A stretch of 64,000 nucleotides of DNA from Bryobacter sp. Lineage in GTDB: Bacteria > Acidobacteriota > Terriglobia > Bryobacterales > Bryobacteraceae. The stretch spans positions 28,776 through 92,775 of the forward strand of contig JALHNH010000028.1 of NCBI GenBank assembly GCA_022843625.1, in the 5' to 3' direction. Shown here in pieces: positions 25,901 through 34,493 of the stretch. The notes under the pieces are model-generated. The model had not been told where the DNA came from. It searched no databases and saw only the letters and a program-made list of their open reading frames with translations. Each line of letters begins with the position of its first letter. Positions within the stretch are counted from its first letter, which is position 1. The position numbers and the translations under genes are program-made.

Positions 25901-26206
25901 TCCAGCACCACCTACGACAAACAGCAGATCGCCGGCGTAGACGGCCTCTCTCAATACCTCAAGTCGCAGGAAAAACTGGTCCTGAAAAACTTCTCGAAAA
26001 AACTCCTCGGCTACGCCCTCGGCAGAACGATGCTCCTGTCAGACCAGCCGCTGATCGATCAACTCTCCCAAGCTGGCAGCGATGCAACCATCTCGAAACT
26101 GGTCAGCCAAATCGTCAACAGCAAGCAATTCCGCAACCGCCGTGAGACCGGCGAAACCATCCAATCCAAGGCCCCTGAGGCCAAGCCCAAAGAAGGTGGC
26201 TTATGA
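22982..26206 (+). CDS. Secreted DUF1592-family multi-domain cytochrome c protein
   Basis: 1074 residues from the ATG at 22982, chosen because a signal peptide begins there (MRSLLLLILASFTSAYA); an upstream GTG at 22931 adds 17 hydrophilic residues. A first heme motif is Cys34-Phe-Gln-Cys37-His38. The DUF1587-like segment (VTVRRLTSGEYAYTVRDLTG) comes at about 110-130. The second half has DUF1595/DUF1592 (LRTMLARVLVSPSFIYRLEN, ASRLSYLLWSSVPDAEL) and DUF1588 with a second heme motif, Cys938-Ala-Gly-Cys941-His942 (SRIDPLGFPLERFDAVGR), then DUF1585. The protein is expected in the periplasm or on the surface with an unknown redox role. It overlaps the DUF1552 gene by four bases. Confidence 0.9.
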   Translation: MRSLLLLILASFTSAYAAGPTPAPAAKPVLEQFCFQCHGQAAMGGLNLKQLTSQASMTEGFQHWEKVASAIEEKLMPPPKMPQPSEEQRKQAVSWIRSSLTAAALKTAGDPGRVTVRRLTSGEYAYTVRDLTGIEVKTDFAGDSVGGEGFTNFGDVQFMQDANLERYLESAKRVASHAVIGSGPIQFFADPGKSGLELSAISRIQAIYHANGFRSASGEGGMAYSLDRYGKAIFAAWRYQHRIRRGEPKLTIAQAAQKEGVSTRFVAHLLKVFQETNASYPTLEAVSLWKKMPLEEAQARTAAKSLQDFIVNWPRILFGAGAPAEGGRGDERNFVLSNESLKATTEHKFRRYQARPDETDKKVAKLYLSAANMNPSAKDQPYVIWRNASIRKVGGNRALGETQTLRSALTPETITRLKFGKLPDGTSIDPNDFALAAGEKATVDIPIVDGSGGATVLFEVALGPSPNGDAVVRAMISNSDQPFTGVPQSVLLAQPKSPAFAAWKSNVLTFNSKLPAGSHGEPTPSDKDPIPPIFDNTIDMPERNAYHVKVKYYRDDRFITENILDDKTRTELEQAWTDLLSSFGYHDALLQLYSEKHKLNLTKSIGKLTLAEIEALPAEQRQVIKTWRTEYDGLEKSIAAAQPGHVDDAIRFAAKAWRRDLTAIEKDRLRGFYVNAREIQKQDHEGALRTMLARVLVSPSFIYRLENQPQITTAKALAGQELASRLSYLLWSSVPDAELTRAANAGELANPTQLDKQVRRMIADPKARRFATEFFGQWLGFYRFDQYSGIDTGRYPEFNDELKSAMYDEAVSFFEHIVRQDRPVREMFSADYTFLNQTLAKHYGVTKEINSKLATEKVEGTRQFGRGGMLSLGAVLTVTSAPLRTSPVKRGDWVLRRILGTPTPPPPANAGTIPADDKNFGGLSLKDRLAAHQRNATCAGCHSRIDPLGFPLERFDAVGRLRDKYTDGNPIHDSSTTYDKQQIAGVDGLSQYLKSQEKLVLKNFSKKLLGYALGRTMLLSDQPLIDQLSQAGSDATISKLVSQIVNSKQFRNRRETGETIQSKAPEAKPKEGGL

Positions 26207-27552
26207 ACCGCGTAGTTCGCAATATGGCCTTGCAGCCGAAATCCAGAAGACACTTCCTCCGCGCCGCCGGCGTTTCACTGGCACTCCCGTGGATGGAGTC
26301 GATGCCCTTGTTTGCCGCCGAAAAAGCACCAAACAAGCCGCCCGTCCGCATGGCCACCATCTACTTCTCAAACGGCGTAGAGCCCATCCATTGGTGGGCC
26401 AAAGGCCAGGGCAAGTCAATGGAACTCGGGCCCTGTCTTGAAGCCATGAATCCCCACCGCGGTGAGTTCAGCTTCATCCGCGGCCTCTACAACCATCAAG
26501 CCTTCAAGTCCACCAGCCCGCACCTCGGCCGCATGCCCAACGTCCTCTCCGGCGCCTGGGTTAGCCTTGACCCGAGCGACATCCGCGTGGGCACCACCTT
26601 CGATCAGGTCCTCGCCCGTCAAATCGGTGGCCAAACCTCGGTACCCAGTCTTGTACTCGGCGTCGAACCCAACGAGCTCCGCCTCGAAGACGGCCTCTCG
26701 ATGATCTACGGTTCGTCCCTTTCCTGGACCTCACCAGTAAAGCCAGCCACCAAAGAAATCTACCCGGCCCGCGCCTTCGACCTGCTCGTCGGCGACGGTA
26801 CCGGCCGCAAGATCGACCGCAGCATCCTTGACGCCGTCCTCAAAGAAGCCCACGACGTCCAACCCCGCATCAGCCGTGGCGACCGCGTCAAGCTCGACGA
26901 ATACCTGGAATCGATCCGCGACATCGAGAAGCGCATTGAACGCGCCAGCCGCGAAGAACGCATCGAAGGTTGGCGGCCCACCATCAGCAAGCCAAACATG
27001 CCCCGCCCTGCGGACGAGATCCCCCAGCACGTTCCAGATCACATGAAGCTCATGCTCGACCTCGTCGTCCTCGGCTTCCAAATGGACAAAACCCGCATCG
27101 CTACCCTGATGCTCAACAATGACCTCTCGCAGATGAACTTCAAGTTCCTCGAAGGCGTCAAAGGGGCCCTCCACCTCGACCTCACCCACAACGGCAAGGC
27201 TGCCCTGGCCGAAGCCATGTACCTCAAGACCAACCAGTTCCACATCCAGCAGTTCGCCTACCTCGTAGACCGTATGAAGAAGATCGACGAGGGCGGGCAG
27301 TCCTTGCTCGACAACTCAATGATCATGCTTTGCTCGAATCTCTTCGACGGAGACACTCACAGCGCAGACCAGATGCCGATCCTCCTCGCAGGCAAGGCCG
27401 GTGGCAGCCTCGAGACCGGTCGCAACCTGGACTACACCGACAAAGGCGACGACAACCGCCGCGCCTGCAGCCTCTACCTGTCCATGATGGACCGCATGGG
27501 CGTCAAGCTGGATCGCTTCGGCGACTCCGACAAACGATTAACGAATCTTTAG
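26203..27552 (+). CDS. Tat-exported DUF1552 protein
   Basis: 449 residues. The N-terminus carries a twin-arginine signal (SRRHFLRAAGVSLALPWMES). IYFSNGVEPIHWWAKGQGKS, FIRGLYNHQAFKSTSPHLGRM and LCSNLFDGDTHSADQMPILLAGKAGG are landmarks of DUF1552, a family with an alkaline-phosphatase/sulfatase-like layout (related to DUF1501) but no proven activity. It starts within the last codon of the DUF1592 gene (ATGA); the two families are nearly always paired and presumably act together outside the cytoplasm. Confidence 0.9.
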   Translation: MNRVVRNMALQPKSRRHFLRAAGVSLALPWMESMPLFAAEKAPNKPPVRMATIYFSNGVEPIHWWAKGQGKSMELGPCLEAMNPHRGEFSFIRGLYNHQAFKSTSPHLGRMPNVLSGAWVSLDPSDIRVGTTFDQVLARQIGGQTSVPSLVLGVEPNELRLEDGLSMIYGSSLSWTSPVKPATKEIYPARAFDLLVGDGTGRKIDRSILDAVLKEAHDVQPRISRGDRVKLDEYLESIRDIEKRIERASREERIEGWRPTISKPNMPRPADEIPQHVPDHMKLMLDLVVLGFQMDKTRIATLMLNNDLSQMNFKFLEGVKGALHLDLTHNGKAALAEAMYLKTNQFHIQQFAYLVDRMKKIDEGGQSLLDNSMIMLCSNLFDGDTHSADQMPILLAGKAGGSLETGRNLDYTDKGDDNRRACSLYLSMMDRMGVKLDRFGDSDKRLTNL

Positions 27553-27687
27553 GATTTCGTTGATTTTCAAGAATTAATGCAATATTGATCTGCCAGCGGC
27601 CATTTCGTCGCGTATATGTTAGTACCCGCTAAGTTCAGTGCAACTTCCTGAACCCTGCGGAATCTAAACTCACATTGGAGATTTGGC

Positions 27688-29325
27688 ATGGAGATCATTA
27701 GAGGAAATCAGACCACCGGCGATAGTGCCAGTCCGATTTCCAGTCACCTGCCACCTGCTCTCCTCGAAAAAGCAGCAGATCGTCTCTGCTGGATCACTAT
27801 CCTCTGCGCCGTATCTACCGTAGTCTTTTTCGGCCTCGAGCAATTGCTGCAGCCAGAACTGCACGCAATGGCCAATCTGCCAGCCATCCGTCTCTGCCTC
27901 CTCGGCATATTCTTCATGGCCGCAGCCTTCTTCGCCGTCCAGAGAAACGGTTGGGTAAAAAAGCAAACGCTCCTCGATCTCGGTATCGTCTTCCAGGTTT
28001 ACGTAGCTTTCGCCATCTCGATGATGGAAACTTCTCTGCCCTGGAAAGACGACGTCGTCATGGGCCATTCTGCCGTCGCGATCTGGCTTTCGATCTGTGG
28101 CTTGGTTCTCCCAAATTCGCCGCTCAAGGCGGGGGTCGCTGCACTGCTCTCAGCCGCAAGCTGGCCTGCAGCTTACTTCTTCAACCTCTATCTCTACAAC
28201 CTCGATCCATTGCCCTTCAACCGCTTCGCAGTTTGGATTTTCCCCAACTTCGTCATGGCCATCTGGATGTTCATCCTCAACAAGCGCATGTTCCAGATGC
28301 AGCTCAAAGAAGTCAAAGCCGAAGAACTCGGCAGCTACCAGCTCGACTATTTGATTGGCAAGGGCGGCATGGGCGAAGTCTGGCGTGCCCGCCACAAAAT
28401 GCTGGCCCGCGATGCCGCCATCAAGTTGATCCGGGCCGATGTCCTTGCCGGGGTAAACGCCCGTCAGGAAAACGTGATGCGCAAGCGCTTCGAGCGCGAA
28501 GCACGCGCCACCGCCAGCCTCCGCTCGCCCCACACAGTAGCGTTGTTTGACTTCGGCCGCACCAAAGACCACACCTTCTACTACGTCATGGAATTGCTCG
28601 ACGGCATCGACCTCCAGTCCATGGTCGAACGCTATGGGCCTCTTCATCCTGGCCGGGTCATCAATATCCTCATCCAGATAGCAGAGAGCCTGGAGGAAGC
28701 GCACCGTGCGGGCCTCGTTCACCGCGACATTAAGCCGCGCAACCTCATCCTCGCCAAAATGGGCATGCAGTACGACTTCACAAAGGTACTGGATTTCGGC
28801 CTCGTCAAAACCAATGTGGTGCAGGATGCCTCGATAATGACCCTCGACGGCGTCGCCACCGGCACACCCGCTTACCTTCCGCCCGAGATCGCACTCGGTG
28901 AATCCAAAATCGACGGCCGCGCAGACCTCTACAGCCTCGGCTGCGTGGCTCACTACCTCTTGACGGGCCAACTCGTCTTTGCCGAATCCACGCCTACCGC
29001 CCTCGCTCTTGCGCACGTTCAAAAACCAGTCGTGCCGCTCAGCGAACGCACAGAGCTTCCGATTCCACCGGCCCTCGAAATGATCGTTATGCAGCTCCTC
29101 GAAAAGAAGCCCGAGAACAGACCCAGGAGCGCCCAGGAATTGCAGCGCCGCCTCAGGGCAATCGCCCCCGAAGTCCAGGCTTTCACTCAGGAAGATGCCT
29201 CGGCCTGGTGGCATACAAATTTGCCCGAGACTGCAGCCCGCGTCCAACCAAAGCTTGAGGAAGCAACTCCCACCAATGCTGATCTCAAAGCCATCTTCTC
29301 GGAAGGAAACGGCGTTCGCGCTTAG
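27688..29325 (+). CDS. Ser/Thr protein kinase with six N-terminal membrane segments
   Basis: 545 residues. Six hydrophobic segments lie at about 33-51, 65-84, 94-112, 125-141, 146-166 and 180-198. A PknB-type kinase follows: the glycine loop IGKGGMGEVW (about 223-232), the ATP lysine Lys246 in AAIKLI, HRDIKPRN with catalytic Asp347, and Asp369-Phe-Gly. The activation segment TGTPAYLPPEIALGE is intact, so it should be active. Most bacterial PknB kinases have the membrane anchor after the kinase domain, so a six-helix domain in front is uncommon; it may be the sensor. The start has GGAG 11 bases upstream. The NTT-like carrier gene follows after 34 bases. Confidence 0.92.
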   Translation: MEIIRGNQTTGDSASPISSHLPPALLEKAADRLCWITILCAVSTVVFFGLEQLLQPELHAMANLPAIRLCLLGIFFMAAAFFAVQRNGWVKKQTLLDLGIVFQVYVAFAISMMETSLPWKDDVVMGHSAVAIWLSICGLVLPNSPLKAGVAALLSAASWPAAYFFNLYLYNLDPLPFNRFAVWIFPNFVMAIWMFILNKRMFQMQLKEVKAEELGSYQLDYLIGKGGMGEVWRARHKMLARDAAIKLIRADVLAGVNARQENVMRKRFEREARATASLRSPHTVALFDFGRTKDHTFYYVMELLDGIDLQSMVERYGPLHPGRVINILIQIAESLEEAHRAGLVHRDIKPRNLILAKMGMQYDFTKVLDFGLVKTNVVQDASIMTLDGVATGTPAYLPPEIALGESKIDGRADLYSLGCVAHYLLTGQLVFAESTPTALALAHVQKPVVPLSERTELPIPPALEMIVMQLLEKKPENRPRSAQELQRRLRAIAPEVQAFTQEDASAWWHTNLPETAARVQPKLEEATPTNADLKAIFSEGNGVRA

Positions 29326-29359
29326 CTTCGTGTACTGTTTTCAGTCACAATCTTAAGAA

Positions 29360-31588
29360 GTGCCCATTTCCAGATCAGACGCCTCCGAACTCAACCGCCT
29401 TACCCTCCTGGCGATGGTTTCAGCAGGACTCCTGATCGGCTGCCAGGTTGCCGCAAAGGCGGCGCGCGACGGGCTCTTTCTCTCACGCTTCCCGATTACC
29501 GATCTCCCAAGCGTTGTAGCCGCAGCAGCAGTCCTTTCTATTCTCCTCGGCTTGCTCTTCTCAAAACTGCTAACCCGATACAGCCCTGCCCGTGTAGTGC
29601 CCTTCGCTGTGTTGCTTTCCAGCCTGCTTCACATCGGAGAATACTTCGCACTGGATTTCGACCGCAGCTCCGTTGTCACATTTACCTACCTGCACATCGT
29701 TGGCTTCGGTGCGATCCTCCTCAGTGGGTTTTGGTCCGTAGCCAATGAAGCTTTTGATCCGCGCGAGGCCAAAATCCGTTTTGGAAGGATTGCCGGCGCC
29801 GGCACAGGTGGTGGAATTCTTGGTGGCGTTCTCGCAGAACGTACTGTTTATCTCTTCAACACCGAGAGTATTCTCCTGCTTCTGGCTGGCCTCCAGTTGA
29901 TTGCATTTCCTCTGCTCATGATCATGCGCGGCCATTCTCAGGCCAGCGCTGGTTCTGCGGCCAAAGACCCTGGCTTTACGGCCGCTCGCGCTGCCTTCGC
30001 CCGTGCACCCTTCCTCATCTCTTTGGCAGTCCTGGTCTTGCTCGGCACCACCAGCGCCGCCCTCCTCGACTATCTGTTCAAGAGTGGGGCAGCACAAACT
30101 TTCGCCAAAGGCCCTGAACTCACCCGTTACTTCGCCATTTTCTACACCGGTGCACAGATGCTCACCTTTCTCGTTCAGAGCATTCTCACCCCGATCGCGC
30201 TCAACAAACTGGGCCTCGGTAGAACCGTCATGACCCTCGGTCTTGCCATCATCGGTGGCGCTGGGGCAGCCCTCGCTGTCCCCGCATTTGGCATGGCTGC
30301 CAGTGTCCGCGCACTCGAACTGATCTTGCGCGGGTCCTTCTTCCGGTCAGGCTATGAGCTCTTCTTCACACCGATACCACCCGCAGACAAGCGTGCCGTC
30401 AAGACTGTAATCGATGTCGGTTGCGATCGTTTTGGCGATGCTGTCGGAGCCGGTGTCTTGCAATTGCTGCTTCTGATGGGCCCCATGTATGCCCGCGTGG
30501 AAATCCTGCTGGTCACCATTGGCCTCGCTGCCATTAGCGTCTGGATCACCAAACGCATGGACCGCGCCTATGTACAGGTTCTCGAACGTGGACTCCTCAA
30601 TCGTGCCATCGAACTCGACCTCGATGACGTCCACGACTCAACAACCATGTCCGCCGTGATGGCAACAACCAGCCTCCAAACCGTGTCCCCGCCTCCAGCG
30701 CCCAAACCCGTCCTGCCTGCGCCACAACTCGCCGCAGACCCCGTTCTCAGCCAGCTCTTCAGGCTTCGTTCGGCAGATGTCTCTCAAGTTCGTACCGCCC
30801 TGGATTCTGTCGACGCAACCGAAGCTCTTTTCACGGCTCAGATCATCCGTTTGCTCGCCTGGGATGAAGTAGCGGCTCTAGCCCGCGTGGCCTTGATGAA
30901 GGCCGGAAGCGGCATTACGGGCCAGCTTGCCGACGTGATGCTCGATGAACACCAGGACTTTGCCGTACGCCGCAGAATTCCCCGCATCCTCGCCCGCTGC
31001 GCATCTCAACGTGCCTTCGACAGTCTCTTCGAGGCTCAGGCAGATCCTCGCTTTGAGCTTCGCTTTCAAGCTTCCCGTGCCCTCGATTACCTCCACCAGA
31101 GTCACCCCATACTTGAAGTGCGAGAACGCGATGTTCTATCCCTCGTCTCCAAAGAGCTCTCGGTTTCCAAACCCATTTGGGAAGGTCGCAAGTTGCTAGA
31201 CAACAGAGATGCCTCAGACAGTGGCTTCACTTTTCTCGACGACGTACTCCGCGACAGAGCCAACCAGAGCCTCGAACACGTCTTCAGCCTTTTGTCCTTG
31301 GTCTTGCCCCGCGAACCCCTCAAAGTAGCCTTCCGCGCACTCCACTCAGAAGACCGCCAGCTCTCCGGCCTAGGCTTCGAGTATCTGGCCAGCACGCTTC
31401 CAGAAGCGGTGTTCAAGCAACTCACTCAGTTGCTCGAATCAGCCCCTGTATCCGCACAGCGAACCCAACAGGAAATCCTCGATCACCTGATGCTCGAGTC
31501 CGGCAACAGCCTCTTGCTTGAGATCAAAAAGAAAGCCGCCGATGCTCTTTCTCCAGACGCGATGCAATCCACAACCAGACCAGAGTGA
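29360..31588 (+). CDS. NTT/MFS-like carrier with C-terminal HEAT-like helical domain
   Basis: 742 residues from a GTG at 29360. About eleven to twelve hydrophobic segments fill residues 15-398. LLIGCQVAAKAARDGLFLSR at the first helix and RGSFFRSGYELFFTPIP near 324-340 resemble the ATP/ADP translocase (NTT/TLC) family, as members annotated NTP/NDP exchangers do. A proline-rich linker (about 443-456) leads to a helical domain (about 460-730) with HEAT-like repeats (ALARVALMKAGSGITGQLAD). The substrate is not shown; these carriers in free-living bacteria are mostly uncharacterised. It follows the kinase gene by 34 bases and overlaps the convergent carrier gene by 65 bases. Confidence 0.7.
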   Translation: MPISRSDASELNRLTLLAMVSAGLLIGCQVAAKAARDGLFLSRFPITDLPSVVAAAAVLSILLGLLFSKLLTRYSPARVVPFAVLLSSLLHIGEYFALDFDRSSVVTFTYLHIVGFGAILLSGFWSVANEAFDPREAKIRFGRIAGAGTGGGILGGVLAERTVYLFNTESILLLLAGLQLIAFPLLMIMRGHSQASAGSAAKDPGFTAARAAFARAPFLISLAVLVLLGTTSAALLDYLFKSGAAQTFAKGPELTRYFAIFYTGAQMLTFLVQSILTPIALNKLGLGRTVMTLGLAIIGGAGAALAVPAFGMAASVRALELILRGSFFRSGYELFFTPIPPADKRAVKTVIDVGCDRFGDAVGAGVLQLLLLMGPMYARVEILLVTIGLAAISVWITKRMDRAYVQVLERGLLNRAIELDLDDVHDSTTMSAVMATTSLQTVSPPPAPKPVLPAPQLAADPVLSQLFRLRSADVSQVRTALDSVDATEALFTAQIIRLLAWDEVAALARVALMKAGSGITGQLADVMLDEHQDFAVRRRIPRILARCASQRAFDSLFEAQADPRFELRFQASRALDYLHQSHPILEVRERDVLSLVSKELSVSKPIWEGRKLLDNRDASDSGFTFLDDVLRDRANQSLEHVFSLLSLVLPREPLKVAFRALHSEDRQLSGLGFEYLASTLPEAVFKQLTQLLESAPVSAQRTQQEILDHLMLESGNSLLLEIKKKAADALSPDAMQSTTRPE

Positions 31589-32897
31589 AGAATACGTTTA
31601 GCCAGGCGAAGCCAGCCGTCGCCATTTGCAACTCCGCCCCGAGCTTGACTATACCTGCCTGAATCACATCGCCGCCTCGCATGAAGAACGTATCGATAGC
31701 TGCCTTGGCCTTATACTTCGCCTCCCGTGAGGTCGGCAGAAACAGCGCTTGCCTCAACGTGTTTTGAATCGAATAATCCGTCGAGTTCTCCAGCGTCTTG
31801 GCCACCCGAACCACTGCAAGCAGCGGCACAAAAGCAAGCACCGAATAGCTCACCAGCGCAATTACAGGCAACACATACAACGCACCGCGAACCCCGATGT
31901 ACTGAAAGAGCCGGGACACCGCAAAGGTCTGCAGCAGAAAGCCCAGCAAATTCACTCCAGCGAAGAACGATCCATAGAAGGCCCCTACATACTGCTTCTG
32001 CGCCGCGATATCGGTGGGAAACAACGTCTTCGCCTCGGCACTCACTACAGACCCCAGCAAGAACTCCCCACTTGAATTCACGATATTCAACAACACCGTC
32101 AGAATCGCGATCCATGTGAGGTAACGGCTTTTGAAAACCAGCGAAAAGCCACCTTCGTCACCCAGCTTCTGATCCGCCAATACTGCCATCTCGGGGATAC
32201 TCTCTTTGGTTTGGATCCGGTTCACCGTCACCATGATTCCGACACAAACCACCAGGATCGCCGCAGCAATCAACTGCAACTGATAAGGGCTAAGGTTCAG
32301 ACGCTTTACCATCTCAGAGGCAGCCTGCGCCCCAAGCCAGGCTCCGAGCGATGCGCCAATTCCAATCATCGCGAAGAGACGTTTGCCCTGTGGCTCGGTG
32401 TAAATATCATTTGCGAACGCCCAAAACTGCGAAATGATAAAGACATTGAAGATCCCCACCCAGATGTAGAACACCACACCCTCTTTGGCCCCGGCGACTC
32501 CAAACACGTAGAAAAGCACCAGGTTCACTGCAAAGAAAAGTCCCAGTCCAGCCACCAGCTTGATGCGATTCACCTTTGAGCCCACATAGCCATAAAGAGG
32601 CACGATCACCATAAGCAATGCCGCCTGTCCGGCAGAAGAGTACGCCTTGATATAGGCACCACCCTCGGTCAATATCAGCGCCTCGCGTACGGTCTTGAGA
32701 AGGTAATAGGCAAAGAGCAGCAGAAATACGTTTACCGTCATCAGCAGTACGCCCGGGCCTTCCCCGGCCCGTACGTCAGCGAAAAACGATAGAAACTTCT
32801 CTAGGGGGCCTTTCGGCTTTTCACCAATAACCTGAAAGCTCGGAAAGCTCTGCAAGCTACGAATTTCGGGGCGTGATTGATACTCGGGACGTTCCAC
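31524..32897 (-). CDS. NTP/NDP exchange (NTT)-like membrane carrier
   Basis: 457 residues from a GTG at 32897 with AAGGAGA just upstream. A cytoplasmic stretch of about 45 residues comes first, then about twelve hydrophobic segments. LLFAYYLLKTVREALILTEG followed by AYIKAYSSAGQAALLMVIVP is the pattern of NTT-like carriers. Unlike the 742-residue carrier it has no HEAT tail. It starts 11 bases after the stop of the secreted kinase-like gene and so belongs to the Omp85/kinase-like operon. The transported compound is unknown; nucleotides are the family expectation, but a general MFS role is possible. Confidence 0.7.
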   Translation of the reverse strand: MERPEYQSRPEIRSLQSFPSFQVIGEKPKGPLEKFLSFFADVRAGEGPGVLLMTVNVFLLLFAYYLLKTVREALILTEGGAYIKAYSSAGQAALLMVIVPLYGYVGSKVNRIKLVAGLGLFFAVNLVLFYVFGVAGAKEGVVFYIWVGIFNVFIISQFWAFANDIYTEPQGKRLFAMIGIGASLGAWLGAQAASEMVKRLNLSPYQLQLIAAAILVVCVGIMVTVNRIQTKESIPEMAVLADQKLGDEGGFSLVFKSRYLTWIAILTVLLNIVNSSGEFLLGSVVSAEAKTLFPTDIAAQKQYVGAFYGSFFAGVNLLGFLLQTFAVSRLFQYIGVRGALYVLPVIALVSYSVLAFVPLLAVVRVAKTLENSTDYSIQNTLRQALFLPTSREAKYKAKAAIDTFFMRGGDVIQAGIVKLGAELQMATAGFAWLNVFFTLVWLWIASRLEKEHRRLSF

Positions 32898-32908
32898 GAG
32901 CTCTCCTT

Positions 32909-34483
32909 TTACCAGGTCCGGTCAATACCAACGACGGTTTGTCCTCGCAGAAACACATCGATGGTCTGCTTCGGGTTTTTCGTATTGGTGATGGTCACGC
33001 CATGATACCCCTCTGGGACCTTGCCCGGGGAACGGCTCGTTTGTCCAGCCAGTGGGGTCTTCCTCCCGGAATCATTGTCGAATTGAAACCACTGCAGAGA
33101 TACGGTTGCCTCAGGTTGGTATCCAAACTTCGCCCCGAGATCCACCCACTTCAGTTCACCACCTCGCACCTCAAACTGGTCCAGGGGCAGAACCTTGGCA
33201 AAATATGCCTTCCCAATCTTGTTGCGCCGTTCCACCAGACACTTGAGCAGCCAGTCGGCCGCCTTCGGGTCACTCAGCTCCCCAACCGATATCAGTACAC
33301 GCAGATCCTCATCGGTAAAGGCAGTCACCAGTTTCGCACCCCAAAATTCGTCGTCCGGCAACCGGTTCAGAAACGCGGAGTTGGGATACTCCGGTACCCA
33401 TTTCTCAGGATCGAAAGTCTGATACTCAAACCTTCCCACACTCGGCAAATCTGGATACTTCGAGAAAGCCCAATAGGGCGGCACCAGTCCCAGCGTAAAC
33501 AGTTGCTTTGCCGAATCCTTCCACGTGAAGAAGTAACTACCGCTTCTGGCGCTATTCGCTACCTCGGTGCCACTGCCCAATGTCGATCCGAAGTCGAGCA
33601 TGTAGTGCTTGATGTATTGCCTGTCTCCATCTTTGTAGAGGATATCGAGATTATTGATTGCTCGGGAATCGTCATGGTCGAGCCAGGCATCCACTACATG
33701 CAGCGCCCTCACATCACGGCGATGCTCATGAGGAACAATATCGTTCGGGTCGTCTGTGCGCGTACCGTAGTATCGAGGCGGGCCGATCGGCTTACCTGGT
33801 AAAGCAAGTGAAGCGGTTGCCCGGTATTTGCCATCCTTGCTCTTGGGCACCCTGGAGAAAAGGAGCATCAGGTCCTCTCGAGTCATCTGCCGGGGTACGC
33901 CTTTTCTACCCGGCACCGTCACCTCAGGCCCAATCACCAACTGATCTGGGGTCAAGTGAACCAGGTCGTTCTCGGGCACGTGATAGCCGATGGCGTAAAA
34001 AATCCGCGAAACCACAGCATCTGCAGTAGAAGCCATTTCCGGATGCTCCAGCGGATCAAACTTGATGAAATACAATCGGTTCTTCGCGTCGCGGATCGTA
34101 AACCCGGGCGTGACACCCTCGGTTTTGGCACCAATGATCGTCCACTTGCCATCGAGCGAAGGCTGATTGGTGTTGCCTGGCCCGCGCCTCAGTTCCTCCG
34201 CGCTCATGCGCTTGTAATAGTGCCGGCGCTCCCACCAGGAGCTGTCCATCGGCTCACCCAGCGTGTTCACGGCTTTGCCTCGAATCTTCGGGCCATTTTC
34301 TGGTTGTCGCTCCCCGAGTTTGCCAAACTGATTCGAAAACAGATCAAAGGCATCGCTCAATTTACGAGTAGCGGCTTCCTTTACGTACATGGGTTTGGGC
34401 TCGACCAGAAGAGGATCGTCGCCGTAAAACTTCTTGCTCAAAGCAACGCCGGAGAGTGTGATCAACAAAAGGGCTTTTTTCAT
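32909..34483 (-). CDS. Secreted protein with atypical protein-kinase-like motifs
   Basis: 524 residues from the ATG at 34483, preceded by AGGAGA. A signal peptide (MKKALLLITLSGVALS) indicates export. No named family is recognised, but the order of motifs fits a kinase-like fold of the HipA/Fam20/PI-kinase kind: a beta-strand lysine, Lys141 (RLYFIKFDPLEH), a helix with acidic residues after it (EMASTADAVVSRIF), a catalytic-loop-like DAWLDHDDSRAINNLDIL (about 266-283) and a metal-binding-like Asp297-Phe-Gly (YMLDFGSTLG). This is an inference from motifs. The gene lies ten bases after the Omp85-like gene and 11 bases before an NTT-like carrier, so the three are probably one operon. Confidence 0.72.
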   Translation of the reverse strand: MKKALLLITLSGVALSKKFYGDDPLLVEPKPMYVKEAATRKLSDAFDLFSNQFGKLGERQPENGPKIRGKAVNTLGEPMDSSWWERRHYYKRMSAEELRRGPGNTNQPSLDGKWTIIGAKTEGVTPGFTIRDAKNRLYFIKFDPLEHPEMASTADAVVSRIFYAIGYHVPENDLVHLTPDQLVIGPEVTVPGRKGVPRQMTREDLMLLFSRVPKSKDGKYRATASLALPGKPIGPPRYYGTRTDDPNDIVPHEHRRDVRALHVVDAWLDHDDSRAINNLDILYKDGDRQYIKHYMLDFGSTLGSGTEVANSARSGSYFFTWKDSAKQLFTLGLVPPYWAFSKYPDLPSVGRFEYQTFDPEKWVPEYPNSAFLNRLPDDEFWGAKLVTAFTDEDLRVLISVGELSDPKAADWLLKCLVERRNKIGKAYFAKVLPLDQFEVRGGELKWVDLGAKFGYQPEATVSLQWFQFDNDSGRKTPLAGQTSRSPGKVPEGYHGVTITNTKNPKQTIDVFLRGQTVVGIDRTW

Positions 34484-34493
34484 GTCATTTCTC

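Noticed and set aside
28150..29247. Long minus-strand open frame of 365 codons opposite the Ser/Thr kinase
   Set aside because: It is a shadow of the GC-biased codons of the kinase gene and shows no domain.
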